DNA of 64,000 nt from Pseudoalteromonas phenolica (GCF_005886345.1 NZ_PNEC01000002.1:38155-102154), one strand, 5' to 3'. Positions 41,671-50,825 are shown, counted from the first letter of the stretch. A program made the numbers and translations. The notes: a model not told the origin generated them from the letters alone.

Positions 41671-43023
41671 TTATCGTATCTGCAAAATATTTTGCTGAAG
41701 TGTTGAGTTCACTTCAAGGGCACGAGAGTTAGCTTGGAAGTTTCTTTGTGCGCTGATCAAGTCCACCAGCTCATTGGTTAAATTCACATTTGATTGTTCA
41801 AGTGCTGACGAATTTATGGTTCCTAAAGTGCCAGAACCCGGTTCGCCCGGTATTGGTTCACCAGATGTTAAACTTTTCTTCCATGCGGTACCACCAACTT
41901 GCGATAAGCCCTGCGAATTTGAGAAACGTACCATCGCTACTTGCCCTAAGAATGAAGTATCACCATTAGAATATGATGCCACCACTTTTCCATCTGTACC
42001 AATATCAATGCCAGCCAGTCGGCCCACTGTTGCACCATCTTGCTCCAATGCTTTGACTTCAAATCGACTTGCATACTGAGTAGGTACCTTAGCAGAAGTA
42101 TTGGCTGAATCACTCCAGTTCATCGTGATGTCGCTTGGAAATTGTGCACCATTTAAAAGAAGATTAGATAAGCCTACACCACCACCACCATTAGGACCAG
42201 TGATTTGAAAGTCAGGGAACGTCACGGCAGGTGGAGCCACATTAGGTAAACCTGTTGCAGTAAAATCGAGCGTATCTAGCGGAGTGTGAGCAACCCCCGT
42301 TGTTCCTCCTGCTTCTTGACCATTCAAATTAAAAGGTTTCTCATCCAATGTGCCATATACCTCCCAAGTATTTGCGGTTGCTGTTTTTACAAAAAACAGC
42401 TGAAACACATGTGGTTCACCCAATGAATCATAAATTGTGGTAGAGGTTGATGAATTATAACTCGCGCTGTCTGTTGGAGAAAATGGGGCTGTTGTTGGTT
42501 GAGAACCGCGTGCATCCAAATTCATTGATGAATATACGTTTGAAGTAAACCTAGGTGATCCTGAAGCATCAGGGATCTGTATCGGAGAAGCTGTACTCAA
42601 ACTCAATGAAGTGGTGGTGCCTGTTGAGGCATCAACAGGGAAACCTTGTAGATAATTTCCCTTAGCGTCTGTAACAAAGTTATCTTTGTTTAACTTAAAC
42701 GCACCAGCACGTGAATAAGAATAATCCTGTGATGCTATATCCTCGCTCAACGCAAAATAACCGTCACCTGTTATCGCTAAGTCAAGAGAATTATTGGTAA
42801 ATTTTAATGAGCCCTGATGAAACTGCTGCGCAACCATAGTTGTTTGAACGCCATCACCGTTTTTAGTGGCACCAGAACTAAATACCGAAGATGCATATAC
42901 ATCCGCAAATTCTGCACGCGACTCTTTAAAGCCTGTAGTGTTCACGTTAGCAATGTTATTTGCTGTCACATCTAAGTCTTTTTGTGCCGCAGCTAAGCCA
43001 GTTAAAGCAATATTAAAACTCAT
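41671..43023 (-). CDS. flgE: Flagellar hook protein FlgE
   Basis: The 450-residue protein starts MSFNIALTGLAAAQKDLDVTANNIANVNTTGFKESRAEFADVY and ends NVNLTNELVDLISAQRNFQANSRALEVNSTLQQNILQIR, both typical of FlgE. The centre holds the FlaE-like domain with SSTSTTIYDSLGEPHVFQLFFVKT. The length is normal for marine polar hooks. It follows flgD by 42 bases. Confidence 0.97.
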   Translation of the reverse strand: MSFNIALTGLAAAQKDLDVTANNIANVNTTGFKESRAEFADVYASSVFSSGATKNGDGVQTTMVAQQFHQGSLKFTNNSLDLAITGDGYFALSEDIASQDYSYSRAGAFKLNKDNFVTDAKGNYLQGFPVDASTGTTTSLSLSTASPIQIPDASGSPRFTSNVYSSMNLDARGSQPTTAPFSPTDSASYNSSTSTTIYDSLGEPHVFQLFFVKTATANTWEVYGTLDEKPFNLNGQEAGGTTGVAHTPLDTLDFTATGLPNVAPPAVTFPDFQITGPNGGGGVGLSNLLLNGAQFPSDITMNWSDSANTSAKVPTQYASRFEVKALEQDGATVGRLAGIDIGTDGKVVASYSNGDTSFLGQVAMVRFSNSQGLSQVGGTAWKKSLTSGEPIPGEPGSGTLGTINSSALEQSNVNLTNELVDLISAQRNFQANSRALEVNSTLQQNILQIR

Positions 43024-43065
43024 GTTTTCACCTCTTTCACTTAAGTCAATTTTAAGTATTTAAAT

Positions 43066-43749
43066 CTATGCAATCTCTGCCACATCTGATAATTTCACTG
43101 CACCAGAGCTCGTGTTCACAATAATGCCATTGGCACCATTAACGTTCACACTGTCAATATTTTTAAATGTCGCCATTGGAAGGCTACTGTATTCACCATT
43201 TGAACGACCTTCTGCTTTTATTGAGTAACTGCCTGCTGGCATAACCTCGCCATCGCCATTTTTGCCGTCCCACTCAAATCTAATGCCACCCGCTTTTTGC
43301 ATCCCCATATCCATCTGACGAACAAGTTGTCCTCTTTCATCAAAAATACTTATTGTGAGGCTTTCTACTGGCTTCGTCGCAATAATGGACCCTTTAGCGA
43401 GTTGATCATCGCCAAATTCAATGGTGTCAGATTCTAAGAGCGCTTTTTTTCCGACTAAAGTAGACGCTTGTAGTGCAGAATTGGATGTCATTGAATTCGA
43501 TAGCATATCGAACTTCTCATTCAGACCTGAGATCCCCTCTGCCATAGTGAAATTAGTCATCTGCGAAATCATCTGGTCGTTATCAGCAGGCTTACTTGGA
43601 TCTTGATAAGACAACTGCTGCGTTAACAATGAAAAGAAGTCTTCCTGCGTCAAAGCGTCATTCTTCTTTTCTGTTTGTGCTGATTTATTTTGCTCAGACC
43701 AACGTAACGAATCCAATTGTGAAGATACGGAATTTATATCGTTACTCAT
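43066..43749 (-). CDS. flgD: Hook assembly scaffold FlgD
   Basis: The 227-residue protein has the N-terminal scaffold motif LTQEDFFSLLTQQLSYQDPSKPADNDQMISQMTNFTMAEGI and the C-terminal FLN/tudor-like part IFDERGQLVRQMDMGMQKAGGIRFEWDGKNGDGEVMPAGSYS. It caps the growing hook. It lies 14 bases behind flgC. Confidence 0.96.
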   Translation of the reverse strand: MSNDINSVSSQLDSLRWSEQNKSAQTEKKNDALTQEDFFSLLTQQLSYQDPSKPADNDQMISQMTNFTMAEGISGLNEKFDMLSNSMTSNSALQASTLVGKKALLESDTIEFGDDQLAKGSIIATKPVESLTISIFDERGQLVRQMDMGMQKAGGIRFEWDGKNGDGEVMPAGSYSIKAEGRSNGEYSSLPMATFKNIDSVNVNGANGIIVNTSSGAVKLSDVAEIA

Positions 43750-43763
43750 CGGCTATACTCCCA

Positions 43764-44198
43764 CTAGCGCTGACCAAGTAATAAAGTTTTGCTGAGCATT
43801 TGTTTCGCTGCATCAGCTACTTGGACATTGGTTTGGTACGAACGTGACGCGGAGATCATGTTTGCCATTTCTTCTACCACATTCACATTTGGTTTATAGA
43901 TGTACCCGTCTTTATCAGCACTTGGGTGATTTGGGTTGTACTCAACCTGTAAAGGTTTATCACTCTCAACGATGCCTAGCACTTTAACCCCAACCGATGC
44001 ATTAAGCTGGCCCGGATTTTGTGCCTCAGACGCTTTTGTTAGTTCTGCGGCAAATACTGGGTGCCTCGCTCGATACACCTTGTCTTGACTTGAACTAATA
44101 CTGTTTGCATTTGAAATATTACTGGCTGTGGTATTCAATCGAATATTTTGAGCACTCATTCCTGAGCCAGCTATATCGAAAACGTTATATAAGCTCAT
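43764..44198 (-). CDS. flgC: Proximal rod protein FlgC
   Basis: The 144-residue protein has MSLYNVFDIAGSGMSAQNIRLNTTASNISNANS at the N terminus and NVNVVEEMANMISASRSYQTNVQVADAAKQMLSKTL at the C terminus. The YNPNHPSADKDGYIYKPN stretch is a FlgC signature. It lies 2 bases behind flgB. Confidence 0.97.
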   Translation of the reverse strand: MSLYNVFDIAGSGMSAQNIRLNTTASNISNANSISSSQDKVYRARHPVFAAELTKASEAQNPGQLNASVGVKVLGIVESDKPLQVEYNPNHPSADKDGYIYKPNVNVVEEMANMISASRSYQTNVQVADAAKQMLSKTLLLGQR

Positions 44199-44200
44199 AA

Positions 44201-44611
44201 TTATGCTCCTTGACTACCTAAGGCTTTTTTCAAACCTTTAAACTTGCCGGTTAAAAATTGCAAACTTGCCTGATACTCTAATGCGTTTTGTACATACAAG
44301 TTTCGTTCCACCTGTATATCAACCGAGTTACCATCACCCGTATCCGCTTGATTTGGTTTGCGAAATAGTTCAACACTGCTATTTAATTGGCTACCACCAT
44401 GCATATGTTTACTGTCTGTTCTTTGCATTGAATTGCCGCGTTGTTGAGATGACGTTGCCGCTTTGAATGCTTGGGCAAAGTCGATATCTTTTGCTTTATA
44501 TCCTGGTGTGTCTGCGTTAGCGATATTGCTTGCTAACATTTCTGCACGCTGTGAACGGATCAACATAGTATGCTGATGTACACCCAATGCTTTATCAAAA
44601 CTAATTGCCAT
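44201..44611 (-). CDS. flgB: Proximal rod protein FlgB
   Basis: The 136-residue protein begins MAISFDKALGVHQHTMLIRSQRAEMLASNIANADTPGYKAKDIDF, the FlgB N terminus, and includes GNSVDIQVERNLYVQNALEYQASLQFL near the end. It starts the flgBCDE unit and is preceded by a near-perfect sigma-54 promoter. Confidence 0.97.
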   Translation of the reverse strand: MAISFDKALGVHQHTMLIRSQRAEMLASNIANADTPGYKAKDIDFAQAFKAATSSQQRGNSMQRTDSKHMHGGSQLNSSVELFRKPNQADTGDGNSVDIQVERNLYVQNALEYQASLQFLTGKFKGLKKALGSQGA

Positions 44612-44646
44612 GACACGACTCCAAAAAATTGACTCTACTTCGATAA

Positions 44647-44663
44647 AGCAGTTATCGTGCCAA
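44647..44663 (-). promoter_or_regulatory. Sigma-54 promoter of flgBCDE
   Basis: Minus strand TTGGCACGATAACTGCT: complete TTGGCACG, GG-N10-GC, CTGCT. The predicted start of transcription is about 24 bases before the flgB ATG. Confidence 0.9.
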
Positions 44664-44724
44664 AATATAATATTTTAATTATCAGTGGGTTGAAATAGAA
44701 AATAGAGGGGAATGGTGGAAATAA

Positions 44725-44750
44725 AAAGCGGCAATGAATATTGCCGCTTT
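44725..44750 (-). terminator. Rho-independent terminator after cheR
   Basis: AAAGCGGCAAT, loop GAAT, ATTGCCGCTTT, followed by TTATTT on the minus strand. It lies 5 bases behind the cheR stop and ends the cheV-cheR transcript before the flgB promoter. Confidence 0.88.
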
Positions 44751-44755
44751 AAAAA

Positions 44756-45589
44756 TTAAGTTTTTTTACGATAAATAATACCCGGATTACACCTTATCAT
44801 TTCAAACTCATCACTTAATCCAGCCATAGATTCTGAGGCTCCTAAAAACAGATAACCTTGCGGGTTAAGTGCTTGAGCAAACTGTGAGATGATTTTAGCT
44901 TTAATCTCAGGTGAAAAGTAAATAAGTACATTACGGCAAAAAATGACATCAAATTTACCCATTAAAGAATAAGAGTCGAGTAAATTCAAATGTCTAAAGT
45001 TAACCATACGTCTAATTGGATCGGCAACCTTGGCCATGCCATTGCCACTGTCTTGAAAGAATTTTTGACGTCGTTCAACCGATAACCCTCTAGCCAAAGC
45101 CAAAGAGTCATACTCAGCGTTTTTGCACATATCTAGCATGGTATTAGAAATATCAGTACCAACGATCTGAACACCCATTTTCAGCGCTCCAGGGGCTTGT
45201 GACTGATACTCTTGTGTAGCCATGGCGATAGAATATGGTTCTTGTCCTGAAGAACTTGCAGCTGACCAAATTTTAATACCACGTCGAAGGTCTTTAAACT
45301 CAGGGTAAATCTTGTTTTTCAAAAGTTCAAAAGGATATGTGTCTCTAAACCACAAGGTTTCATTAGTTGTCATTGCATCGACAACTGCTGCTCTTAATTG
45401 ACGCTCATGTGGGCTAAGTGTTTTAGCAACTAAAGCAGATAATGAATCTACGCCAAAACGTGCCATTAAAGGCGCTAAACGGCTTTTAACTAAATACAGT
45501 TTATTATCTCCAAGCACAATACCACATTGCTGCTCTAGAAATGTTCTAAACTGATCGTATTCGCCTTGCTGAAGATTTTTATTTTCCAA
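44756..45589 (-). CDS. cheR: Chemoreceptor methyltransferase CheR
   Basis: The 277-residue protein methylates glutamates of chemoreceptors with SAM. An N-terminal helical domain (DQFRTFLEQQCGIVLGDNKLYLVKSRL) is followed by MTTNETLWFRDTYPFELL, IWSAASSSGQEPYSIAM (SAM-binding), ILIYFSPEIKAKI and LFLGASESM. It lies 17 bases behind cheV. The cheV-cheR pair next to flgA/flgB is standard in Vibrio and Pseudoalteromonas polar clusters. Confidence 0.97.
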   Translation of the reverse strand: MENKNLQQGEYDQFRTFLEQQCGIVLGDNKLYLVKSRLAPLMARFGVDSLSALVAKTLSPHERQLRAAVVDAMTTNETLWFRDTYPFELLKNKIYPEFKDLRRGIKIWSAASSSGQEPYSIAMATQEYQSQAPGALKMGVQIVGTDISNTMLDMCKNAEYDSLALARGLSVERRQKFFQDSGNGMAKVADPIRRMVNFRHLNLLDSYSLMGKFDVIFCRNVLIYFSPEIKAKIISQFAQALNPQGYLFLGASESMAGLSDEFEMIRCNPGIIYRKKT

Positions 45590-45606
45590 GTTAATACCGC
45601 CGTTAC

Positions 45607-46539
45607 CTAATCACAATGAACCCATTTTTTCACCGCTGAAGCTAATTCATCAGGGTTAAACTTAGCAATAAAGTCGTCTGCACCAACTTTTTCAATCATT
45701 GCTTGGTTGAATACTCCACTTAAGGAAGTGTGAAGAATAACGTGCAAAGGGGCGAGTTTAGAGTCTGCCTTAATTTCTGCTGTCAATGTATAACCATCCA
45801 TCTCAGGCATCTCAACATCAGAGATTAGTAGCGCTACTCTCTCTGTAATGTCATTTTGACAATCTTCTTCAGAAATTTCTTTCAGACGTATTAACGCTTC
45901 TTTACCATTTTTAGCAAGCTCAGTTTGAACACCAAGAGGTTCAAGGGCACGCTTTACCTGGTTACGAGCAACAGCAGAGTCATCTGCAATAAATACAATG
46001 CGTTCACCTAAGTCTTTTTGCATCTCTCCATCTGACACAATGTCTTCGCTTACTTCGGTATTAACAGGGCAAATTTCATTAAGGATTTTTTCAACATCCA
46101 AAATTTCAACTAACTCATTTTCAATTTCTGTAACGGCAGTAAGATAAGAGTAACGACCAGCACCATCTGGCGGAGGCATGATTTTTTCCCAGTTCATATT
46201 AACGATACGCTCTACTGCACCAACTAAAAATCCCTGAACTGAGCGGTTATATTCAGCAATAATGATAAAGCAATCTTGAATATTTTCGATTGGAGGGCCG
46301 CCAACAGCCAATGACATATCTATGACTGAGATGGTTTGACCACGTATATGTGCAACACCTCTAATGTAGGAATTAGATTTTGGCATACTCGTAAGCGGCG
46401 GACATTGCAGCACTTCTCTTACTTTAAATACATTAATGCCAAATCTTTGACGACCTCTCAGTCGAAAAAGTAACAACTCTAGGCGGTTTTGCCCAACCAA
46501 CTGTGTTCGCTGGTTTACCGAGTCTAAAACACCTGCCAT
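45607..46539 (-). CDS. cheV: Chemotaxis coupling protein CheV
   Basis: The 310-residue protein joins a CheW-like domain (about 20-165, FGINVFKVREVLQCPPLT, VRGQ-like IRGQTISVIDMSLAVG) to a receiver domain (about 180-305) with acidic FIADDSAVARNQ, the phospho-acceptor Asp in LLISDVEMPEMDGY and Lys in FIAKFNPDEL. It couples receptors to CheA and tunes signalling by phosphorylation. Confidence 0.96.
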   Translation of the reverse strand: MAGVLDSVNQRTQLVGQNRLELLLFRLRGRQRFGINVFKVREVLQCPPLTSMPKSNSYIRGVAHIRGQTISVIDMSLAVGGPPIENIQDCFIIIAEYNRSVQGFLVGAVERIVNMNWEKIMPPPDGAGRYSYLTAVTEIENELVEILDVEKILNEICPVNTEVSEDIVSDGEMQKDLGERIVFIADDSAVARNQVKRALEPLGVQTELAKNGKEALIRLKEISEEDCQNDITERVALLISDVEMPEMDGYTLTAEIKADSKLAPLHVILHTSLSGVFNQAMIEKVGADDFIAKFNPDELASAVKKWVHCD

Positions 46540-46679
46540 TTCAATCTCCTACATTTCGGTCATCTTGGCTAAATATACTACAAACTAAGGCAATAAATTG
46601 ATATTAACCTTGATGCAATACTATATTTCACGCACAATCTTTATACCTTGTTTCTCCAAATAAGCATAGTCGAAACATC

Positions 46680-47387
46680 ATGAGTTTGTTAAAAAAAACC
46701 AAAACATATCAGATTTTTTGCGCACTCGCCTGTTTTGTGACCAGCCTAAGTAGTCAAGCTCAAGTTTATTTAAACCAACAACTCGAAACTGGTGCTGAAA
46801 CCTATATAAGGGATCAGATTAAGTTTAAAGTGGGCACTCGTATCGAAATAAATGCCCTCCCTTTAGATAATAGATTGAAGTCCAGAAAATGCGCCTCTCC
46901 TTTACTTTTTTCTTCAAATGCAACCCCCCCTTTTAACCGCCAAGTTACTGTGCGTATAAAATGTGAAGACCTTGCATCTTGGACACAATTTGTGCATGTA
47001 AGAATTGAAGAGCTCTTCCCTGTAATTGTGACTACACAAAATATCAATAAAGGTGAACTGATAACGGCAGAATCGATAACCACAGAATTCAAACCAAAAC
47101 ATTTTGTCAGGGCCAGTAATTTAGACACGGAAGAAAATCTTATTGGTAGCCGAAGTAAAAGAGTAATAAGAACTGGAGCATCCATCGGACTACATCATAT
47201 CTGCATGGTCTGCAAAGGCGACAACGTAACCATCTATGCTAAAACTCGTACTCTAACAATAAAAACGACAGGGATTGCACTCCAAGATGGAAACATTGGT
47301 GAGCAAATAAGAGTTAAAAATCAAAAGTCTGGAAAAACTATCTCAGCAAGAGTAAAAGATATAGAATCTGTAGAGGTTAATATTTAA
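46680..47387 (+). CDS. flgA: P-ring assembly chaperone FlgA
   Basis: The 235-residue periplasmic chaperone has an N-terminal signal (about 1-26, cleavage near SQAQ) and a C-terminal SAF domain (VIVTTQNINKGELITAESITTEF, GIALQDGNIGEQIRVKNQKSGKTISARV). It helps FlgI polymerise into the P ring. It is divergent from cheV; no flagellar-type promoter was recognised in the 140 bases between them. Confidence 0.93.
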   Translation: MSLLKKTKTYQIFCALACFVTSLSSQAQVYLNQQLETGAETYIRDQIKFKVGTRIEINALPLDNRLKSRKCASPLLFSSNATPPFNRQVTVRIKCEDLASWTQFVHVRIEELFPVIVTTQNINKGELITAESITTEFKPKHFVRASNLDTEENLIGSRSKRVIRTGASIGLHHICMVCKGDNVTIYAKTRTLTIKTTGIALQDGNIGEQIRVKNQKSGKTISARVKDIESVEVNI

Positions 47388-47396
47388 TTTTTTTGC

Positions 47397-47423
47397 TAAA
47401 GTTATACACTAATGGGCCGATAT
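47397..47423 (+). promoter_or_regulatory. Sigma-28 (FliA) promoter of flgMN
   Basis: TAAA, 15 bases, GCCGATAT: exact spacing and seven of eight -10 bases. It starts 10 bases behind the flgA stop. Sigma-28 control of its own anti-sigma factor is the known feedback design. Confidence 0.87.
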
Positions 47424-47454
47424 AAAGGCATGAGTAATTTTAGGGTCAATTTTC

Positions 47455-47778
47455 ATGGTTAATAATGTAAAAGGGCAACCTCAGTCCAACATCACGCTTA
47501 ATAATATTAAGCAACAAAAAGCTGAATTACAAAAATCGGATGCTAATCAAGCCGCTGTTTCCGCAAAAGCACCACAAAAGGCTGCAACTGATTCTGTAAG
47601 CTTAACGCCACAAGCGCAACAACTTAAGAGCTTACAAGAAAAAGCGCAGCAGCAACCTGCTTTTGATAGCAAGAAAGTTGATGAGCTTAAAAAAGCCATT
47701 AGCGAAGGTAAGTATCAGGTAGATGCTGAAAAACTCGCAAAAAATATTGCAGCATTCGAGTTTGATGTCTATGGATAA
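47455..47778 (+). CDS. flgM: Anti-sigma-28 factor FlgM
   Basis: The 107-residue protein has a disordered, Gln/Lys/Ala-rich N-terminal half and the conserved C-terminal FliA-binding part: DSVSLTPQAQQLKSLQ and FDSKKVDELKKAISEGKYQVDAEKLAKNI. It holds FliA inactive until secreted through the finished hook. Confidence 0.95.
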   Translation: MVNNVKGQPQSNITLNNIKQQKAELQKSDANQAAVSAKAPQKAATDSVSLTPQAQQLKSLQEKAQQQPAFDSKKVDELKKAISEGKYQVDAEKLAKNIAAFEFDVYG

Positions 47779-48199
47779 TCAAGTAGCTCTTTGCCAACAT
47801 AAATTAGAAAGCCAACTTCAGCAACTAAATGATTTGACCCTAATTCTTGATGCTGAACTTAATGCGCTTTCTAGTCGAAAAGGTGACGGGCTTAAAGAAA
47901 TTGCCAGAGAAAAGCTGATGTTATTAAATGCGATACAAAAGCTTGATAAAGAACTTTCTGGTTTTGCTTCTGAATTATTCTCCCATGAAGCCATTATTCC
48001 GATCACTAAGTCTATAAACGAAAAACTACTTAACTGTAAAAAACAAAATGATGTCAATGCTCAGGCAGCACACCAAGCTAATCTGGCCGTAAGAGAATTA
48101 AAAAATATATTAATTGGCGCACCATCTTCAGTTACCTATGGACAAGACGGTGCTGTTATCAATGCTGAAGCAAAGCTTGTTAAAAATATTAAAGCCTAG
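47765..48199 (+). CDS. flgN: Flagellar secretion chaperone FlgN
   Basis: The open frame begins at 47723, but ATG 47765 (144 residues, MSMDNQVALCQHKLESQLQQL) is preferred; ATG 47771 is also possible. Both overlap the end of flgM. The protein is helical throughout, with the FlgN-like pattern ALSSRKGDGLKEIAREKLMLLNAIQKLD. It keeps FlgK and FlgL export-ready. The assignment rests on size, helical coiled-coil nature and location behind flgM. Confidence 0.85.
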   Translation: MSMDNQVALCQHKLESQLQQLNDLTLILDAELNALSSRKGDGLKEIAREKLMLLNAIQKLDKELSGFASELFSHEAIIPITKSINEKLLNCKKQNDVNAQAAHQANLAVRELKNILIGAPSSVTYGQDGAVINAEAKLVKNIKA

Positions 48200-48211
48200 T
48201 CAACCATTACC

Positions 48212-48676
48212 TTAATAATAAATAACTCTTTTAACCTTTCTTGGTTTAATTGTACTGATATATAGTTCATGTACCTTTTTCATATCAAGCTCTAACTCAG
48301 TTGCGTAAGTATCTCCCACAGAATACGTTTTTACAATTTTAGCGCCTTTAATTAAACCGCCCACTTTACTTGAAAGCCCATCAGTTTGTGCGATAGCCCC
48401 TTTTACAGTCATTGTGGAGCTCAGCTTTTGTCCATGAACTTGCTCTGCGAGCTCCCTGTAAGCCTCTAACTTTGATACCTTGATTGCCATTAACATTTTC
48501 TGCGAGTCTGACTCACCAGGTTGACTACTCAAAGGTGCATAACCGACAGCTCTTAACACAGGGTAGTAGTCTGGCTCTTCGTATGTATACTCTATTTGCT
48601 TATCAAAAACTGAACTGCAGCCAGTAGATAAAAGTAACCCACCTACTAATAGAAAAATTGATTGTCTATTTTTCAT
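48212..48676 (-). CDS. flgP: Flagellar outer-membrane lipoprotein FlgP
   Basis: The 154-residue protein has a lipobox LSTGC (Cys20) and an LPP20-type core (RAVGYAPLSSQPGESDSQKMLMAIKVSKLEAYRELAEQVHGQKL). In Vibrio FlgP forms the basal disk or H/T-ring-associated structure of the sheathed polar flagellum. It is convergent with flgN and divergent from flgT, and has a sigma-54 site in front. The partner flgO, adjacent to flgP in Vibrio, is not in this window. Confidence 0.88.
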   Translation of the reverse strand: MKNRQSIFLLVGGLLLSTGCSSVFDKQIEYTYEEPDYYPVLRAVGYAPLSSQPGESDSQKMLMAIKVSKLEAYRELAEQVHGQKLSSTMTVKGAIAQTDGLSSKVGGLIKGAKIVKTYSVGDTYATELELDMKKVHELYISTIKPRKVKRVIYY

Positions 48677-48711
48677 TCTATGTAACCTCTTATGCCCTTC
48701 TCTTAATCAAT

Positions 48712-48728
48712 GCATTTTTCGCGCCAAA
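48712..48728 (-). promoter_or_regulatory. Sigma-54 promoter of flgP
   Basis: Minus strand TTGGCGCGAAAAATGCA: GG-N10-GC with TTGGC and ATGCA. It is back to back with the flgT site, 5 bases away. Confidence 0.72.
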
Positions 48729-48733
48729 AAAGA

Positions 48734-48750
48734 TGGTATAGCTATTGCTA
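48734..48750 (+). promoter_or_regulatory. Possible sigma-54 promoter of flgT
   Basis: ATGGTATAGCTATTGCT: GG-N10-GC and perfect TTGCT, but the -24 box is weaker (TGGTA). The predicted transcription start is about 22 bases before the flgT ATG. Confidence 0.6.
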
Positions 48751-48784
48751 ATTCAACTATCAAGTACAGTTTGAGATCTATGTG

Positions 48785-49972
48785 ATGAAACAAATACTAT
48801 TTATAACGCTACTTATTATAAGTACACATGTGCGAGCTGAATGGTTTGAAGTGATAGGGTATGGCGGAATTGTTGATGGTAATACTACCATTGCCAGACA
48901 AGCTGCTGTGAAAGATGCGATAACCCAAGCCCTTATATTTTCAGGAGCAACCGTCAGCAGCGTTCAGACAGTTGCTGACGGCGTATTAGAGCAGGACGAG
49001 CTAAAAATAAAGACGCATGGACAGATCCAACATGTGAATCTCATTAATGAACAACAACAAGGTGATAAATATTCTGTCACTTTGCATTTAGATATTGTTT
49101 CACAACAAAGCCAATGTATTGAATCCCAATTCAATAAACAAATAACTGTCACGCAAAGTCAACTTGTACAGCCTAGTCAAGCAAGGTTAGGTCAAATTTT
49201 TGACTTTCCAAAAGCGGGCTCTCAAAGGTTGTTTAACACATTAAATGAAAGAAAAAATGGCGTCAAAATGATCCCGTATATTGATAAGAAGATTCATGTG
49301 CGCGATTTCTTTGCACAACAATTTGATTATAACGCTTCATTAATTGAGTCTTTAAGTCAAAACAGCAACAGCCAATTTGTGTTACTGAGTCAAATCACAG
49401 ATATCACAGAAAGTCGCAAAATGAATAATGATTATGCATTCTGGCAAGATGATGCTTATATGCGTAATTTCAAAATTGATTTTTCTTTATACGATGCTCA
49501 GTCAAAAGAGCAAGTATGGATGCAGCACTACAGTACACAAGGTATTTGGCCATTTAAAAAAACGGATATTGTCGATGTAGAAAGCGAAAAGTTTTGGCTG
49601 ACTGACTATGGCCAAAAAATACAAACCATATACAGCAAACTAAGCCAAGACTTAAATACTGCTGTCAGCTGCTTAGAAACGTCAGGTAAGATCCTAATGA
49701 TTGATCAAGACAGAGTCGTCATTAATCTAGGCAAAAGCCATGGACTTGAAGTTGGTCAAACGCTTGCGATTTTGTATAGAAGTAATTTAACGGCTGCCAA
49801 TGGGATCCAGTTTGCTCATCAAAGAAATACCATTGAACAAATTGTCATTGAGCAAGTGAATATGCAAAGTGCAATAGCTAGAAACCTGAGCGATCGACCT
49901 CTTAGCAACATTCAACTCAATGATATAGTAAAAGTCATAATTAATGAGCCTGAATCATTCACTTTAGACTAA
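48785..49972 (+). CDS. flgT: Flagellar H-ring protein FlgT
   Basis: The 395-residue secreted protein has a signal peptide (MKQILFITLLIISTHVRA) and the FlgT N-terminal domain (EWFEVIGYGGIVDGNTTIARQAAVKDAITQALIFSGATV). A middle domain and a C-terminal domain (about 300-390, VVINLGKSHGLEVGQTLAILYR) follow. It builds the H ring around the LP ring in Vibrio-type polar flagella. A GTG one codon upstream is an alternative start. A strong terminator follows at 50000. Confidence 0.92.
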   Translation: MKQILFITLLIISTHVRAEWFEVIGYGGIVDGNTTIARQAAVKDAITQALIFSGATVSSVQTVADGVLEQDELKIKTHGQIQHVNLINEQQQGDKYSVTLHLDIVSQQSQCIESQFNKQITVTQSQLVQPSQARLGQIFDFPKAGSQRLFNTLNERKNGVKMIPYIDKKIHVRDFFAQQFDYNASLIESLSQNSNSQFVLLSQITDITESRKMNNDYAFWQDDAYMRNFKIDFSLYDAQSKEQVWMQHYSTQGIWPFKKTDIVDVESEKFWLTDYGQKIQTIYSKLSQDLNTAVSCLETSGKILMIDQDRVVINLGKSHGLEVGQTLAILYRSNLTAANGIQFAHQRNTIEQIVIEQVNMQSAIARNLSDRPLSNIQLNDIVKVIINEPESFTLD

Positions 49973-49999
49973 GCTTATTATCAAACTTTAACTTTATAT

Positions 50000-50028
50000 A
50001 AGGGCAATCTACTTTTTAGATTGCCCTT
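50000..50028 (+). terminator. Rho-independent terminator after flgT
   Basis: AAGGGCAATCTA, loop CTTTT, TAGATTGCCCTT, then ATTCGTTTT. It lies 28 bases behind the flgT stop and marks the end of the flagellar locus. Confidence 0.87.
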
Positions 50029-50099
50029 ATTCGTTTTACTCACTTTATTTCGTTCATTTAAGATTGATAATAGGTGTATTCATTTAAGAGGAAATTAAT

Positions 50100-50825
50100 A
50101 TGTTAGAAAATAGAGAAGGACAGTCAATTCCGTCAGTTTCATTTGCAACCCGTATCGGCAATGATTGGAAGACAGTAACAACCGATGACTTATTTAAAGG
50201 GAAATCGGTTGTTGTATTTTCAATTCCTGGTGCATTTACCCCAACCTGTTCGTCTACACACTTACCGCGATATAACGAGTTAGCAAATGCGTTCAAACAA
50301 AACGGCGTAGACGACATCATTTGTTTATCAGTAAACGATACCTTCGTTATGAACGCCTGGGCGAAAGATCAAGAAGCTGACAATATCACCCTACTCCCTG
50401 ACGGTAACGGAGAGTTCACTGCTGGTATGGGTATGCTTGTAGATAAGGCTGATTTAGGATTTGGTAAACGAAGCTGGCGTTATTCTATGCTGGTTAAAGA
50501 TGGTGTTATTGAAAAAATGTTTATTGAGCCTGATGTACCTGGCGACCCTTTTGAAGTATCTGATGCTGATACCATGCTTGATTACATCAACCCAGAGTGC
50601 GAAAAGCCTCAACCTATTAGTCTATTTACAAAACCTGGTTGTGGATACTGTGAAAAAGCGAAAACTCACCTAAAGAGTAAAGGCGTTCAATTTGAAGAGA
50701 TTGTTCTAGGCCGTGATGCTAGCCTGACGAGTTTAAAAGCGATCTCAGGCCAAGAAACTGTGCCACAAGCATTTAAGGCAGGAAAGTATATTGGTGATTC
50801 AAAGGCTATTCTGTCGTATTTCTAA
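50100..50825 (+). CDS. Peroxiredoxin-glutaredoxin hybrid
   Basis: The 241-residue fusion combines a Prx5-like domain (about 1-160; peroxidatic Cys50 in PGAFTPTCSSTHL) with a glutaredoxin domain (about 170-241; Cys181-x2-Cys184 in FTKPGCGYCEKAK, then ETVPQAFKAGKYIGDS). Such hybrids reduce peroxides with glutathione directly, the glutaredoxin half recycling the peroxidatic Cys. Start ATG 50100 has AGAGGAAA nine bases upstream. Both active-site motifs are intact. Confidence 0.95.
   Translation: MLENREGQSIPSVSFATRIGNDWKTVTTDDLFKGKSVVVFSIPGAFTPTCSSTHLPRYNELANAFKQNGVDDIICLSVNDTFVMNAWAKDQEADNITLLPDGNGEFTAGMGMLVDKADLGFGKRSWRYSMLVKDGVIEKMFIEPDVPGDPFEVSDADTMLDYINPECEKPQPISLFTKPGCGYCEKAKTHLKSKGVQFEEIVLGRDASLTSLKAISGQETVPQAFKAGKYIGDSKAILSYF

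Noticed and set aside
46814..47185. Minus-strand frame inside flgA
   Set aside because: Shadow frame; flgA on the plus strand has a signal peptide and SAF domain.
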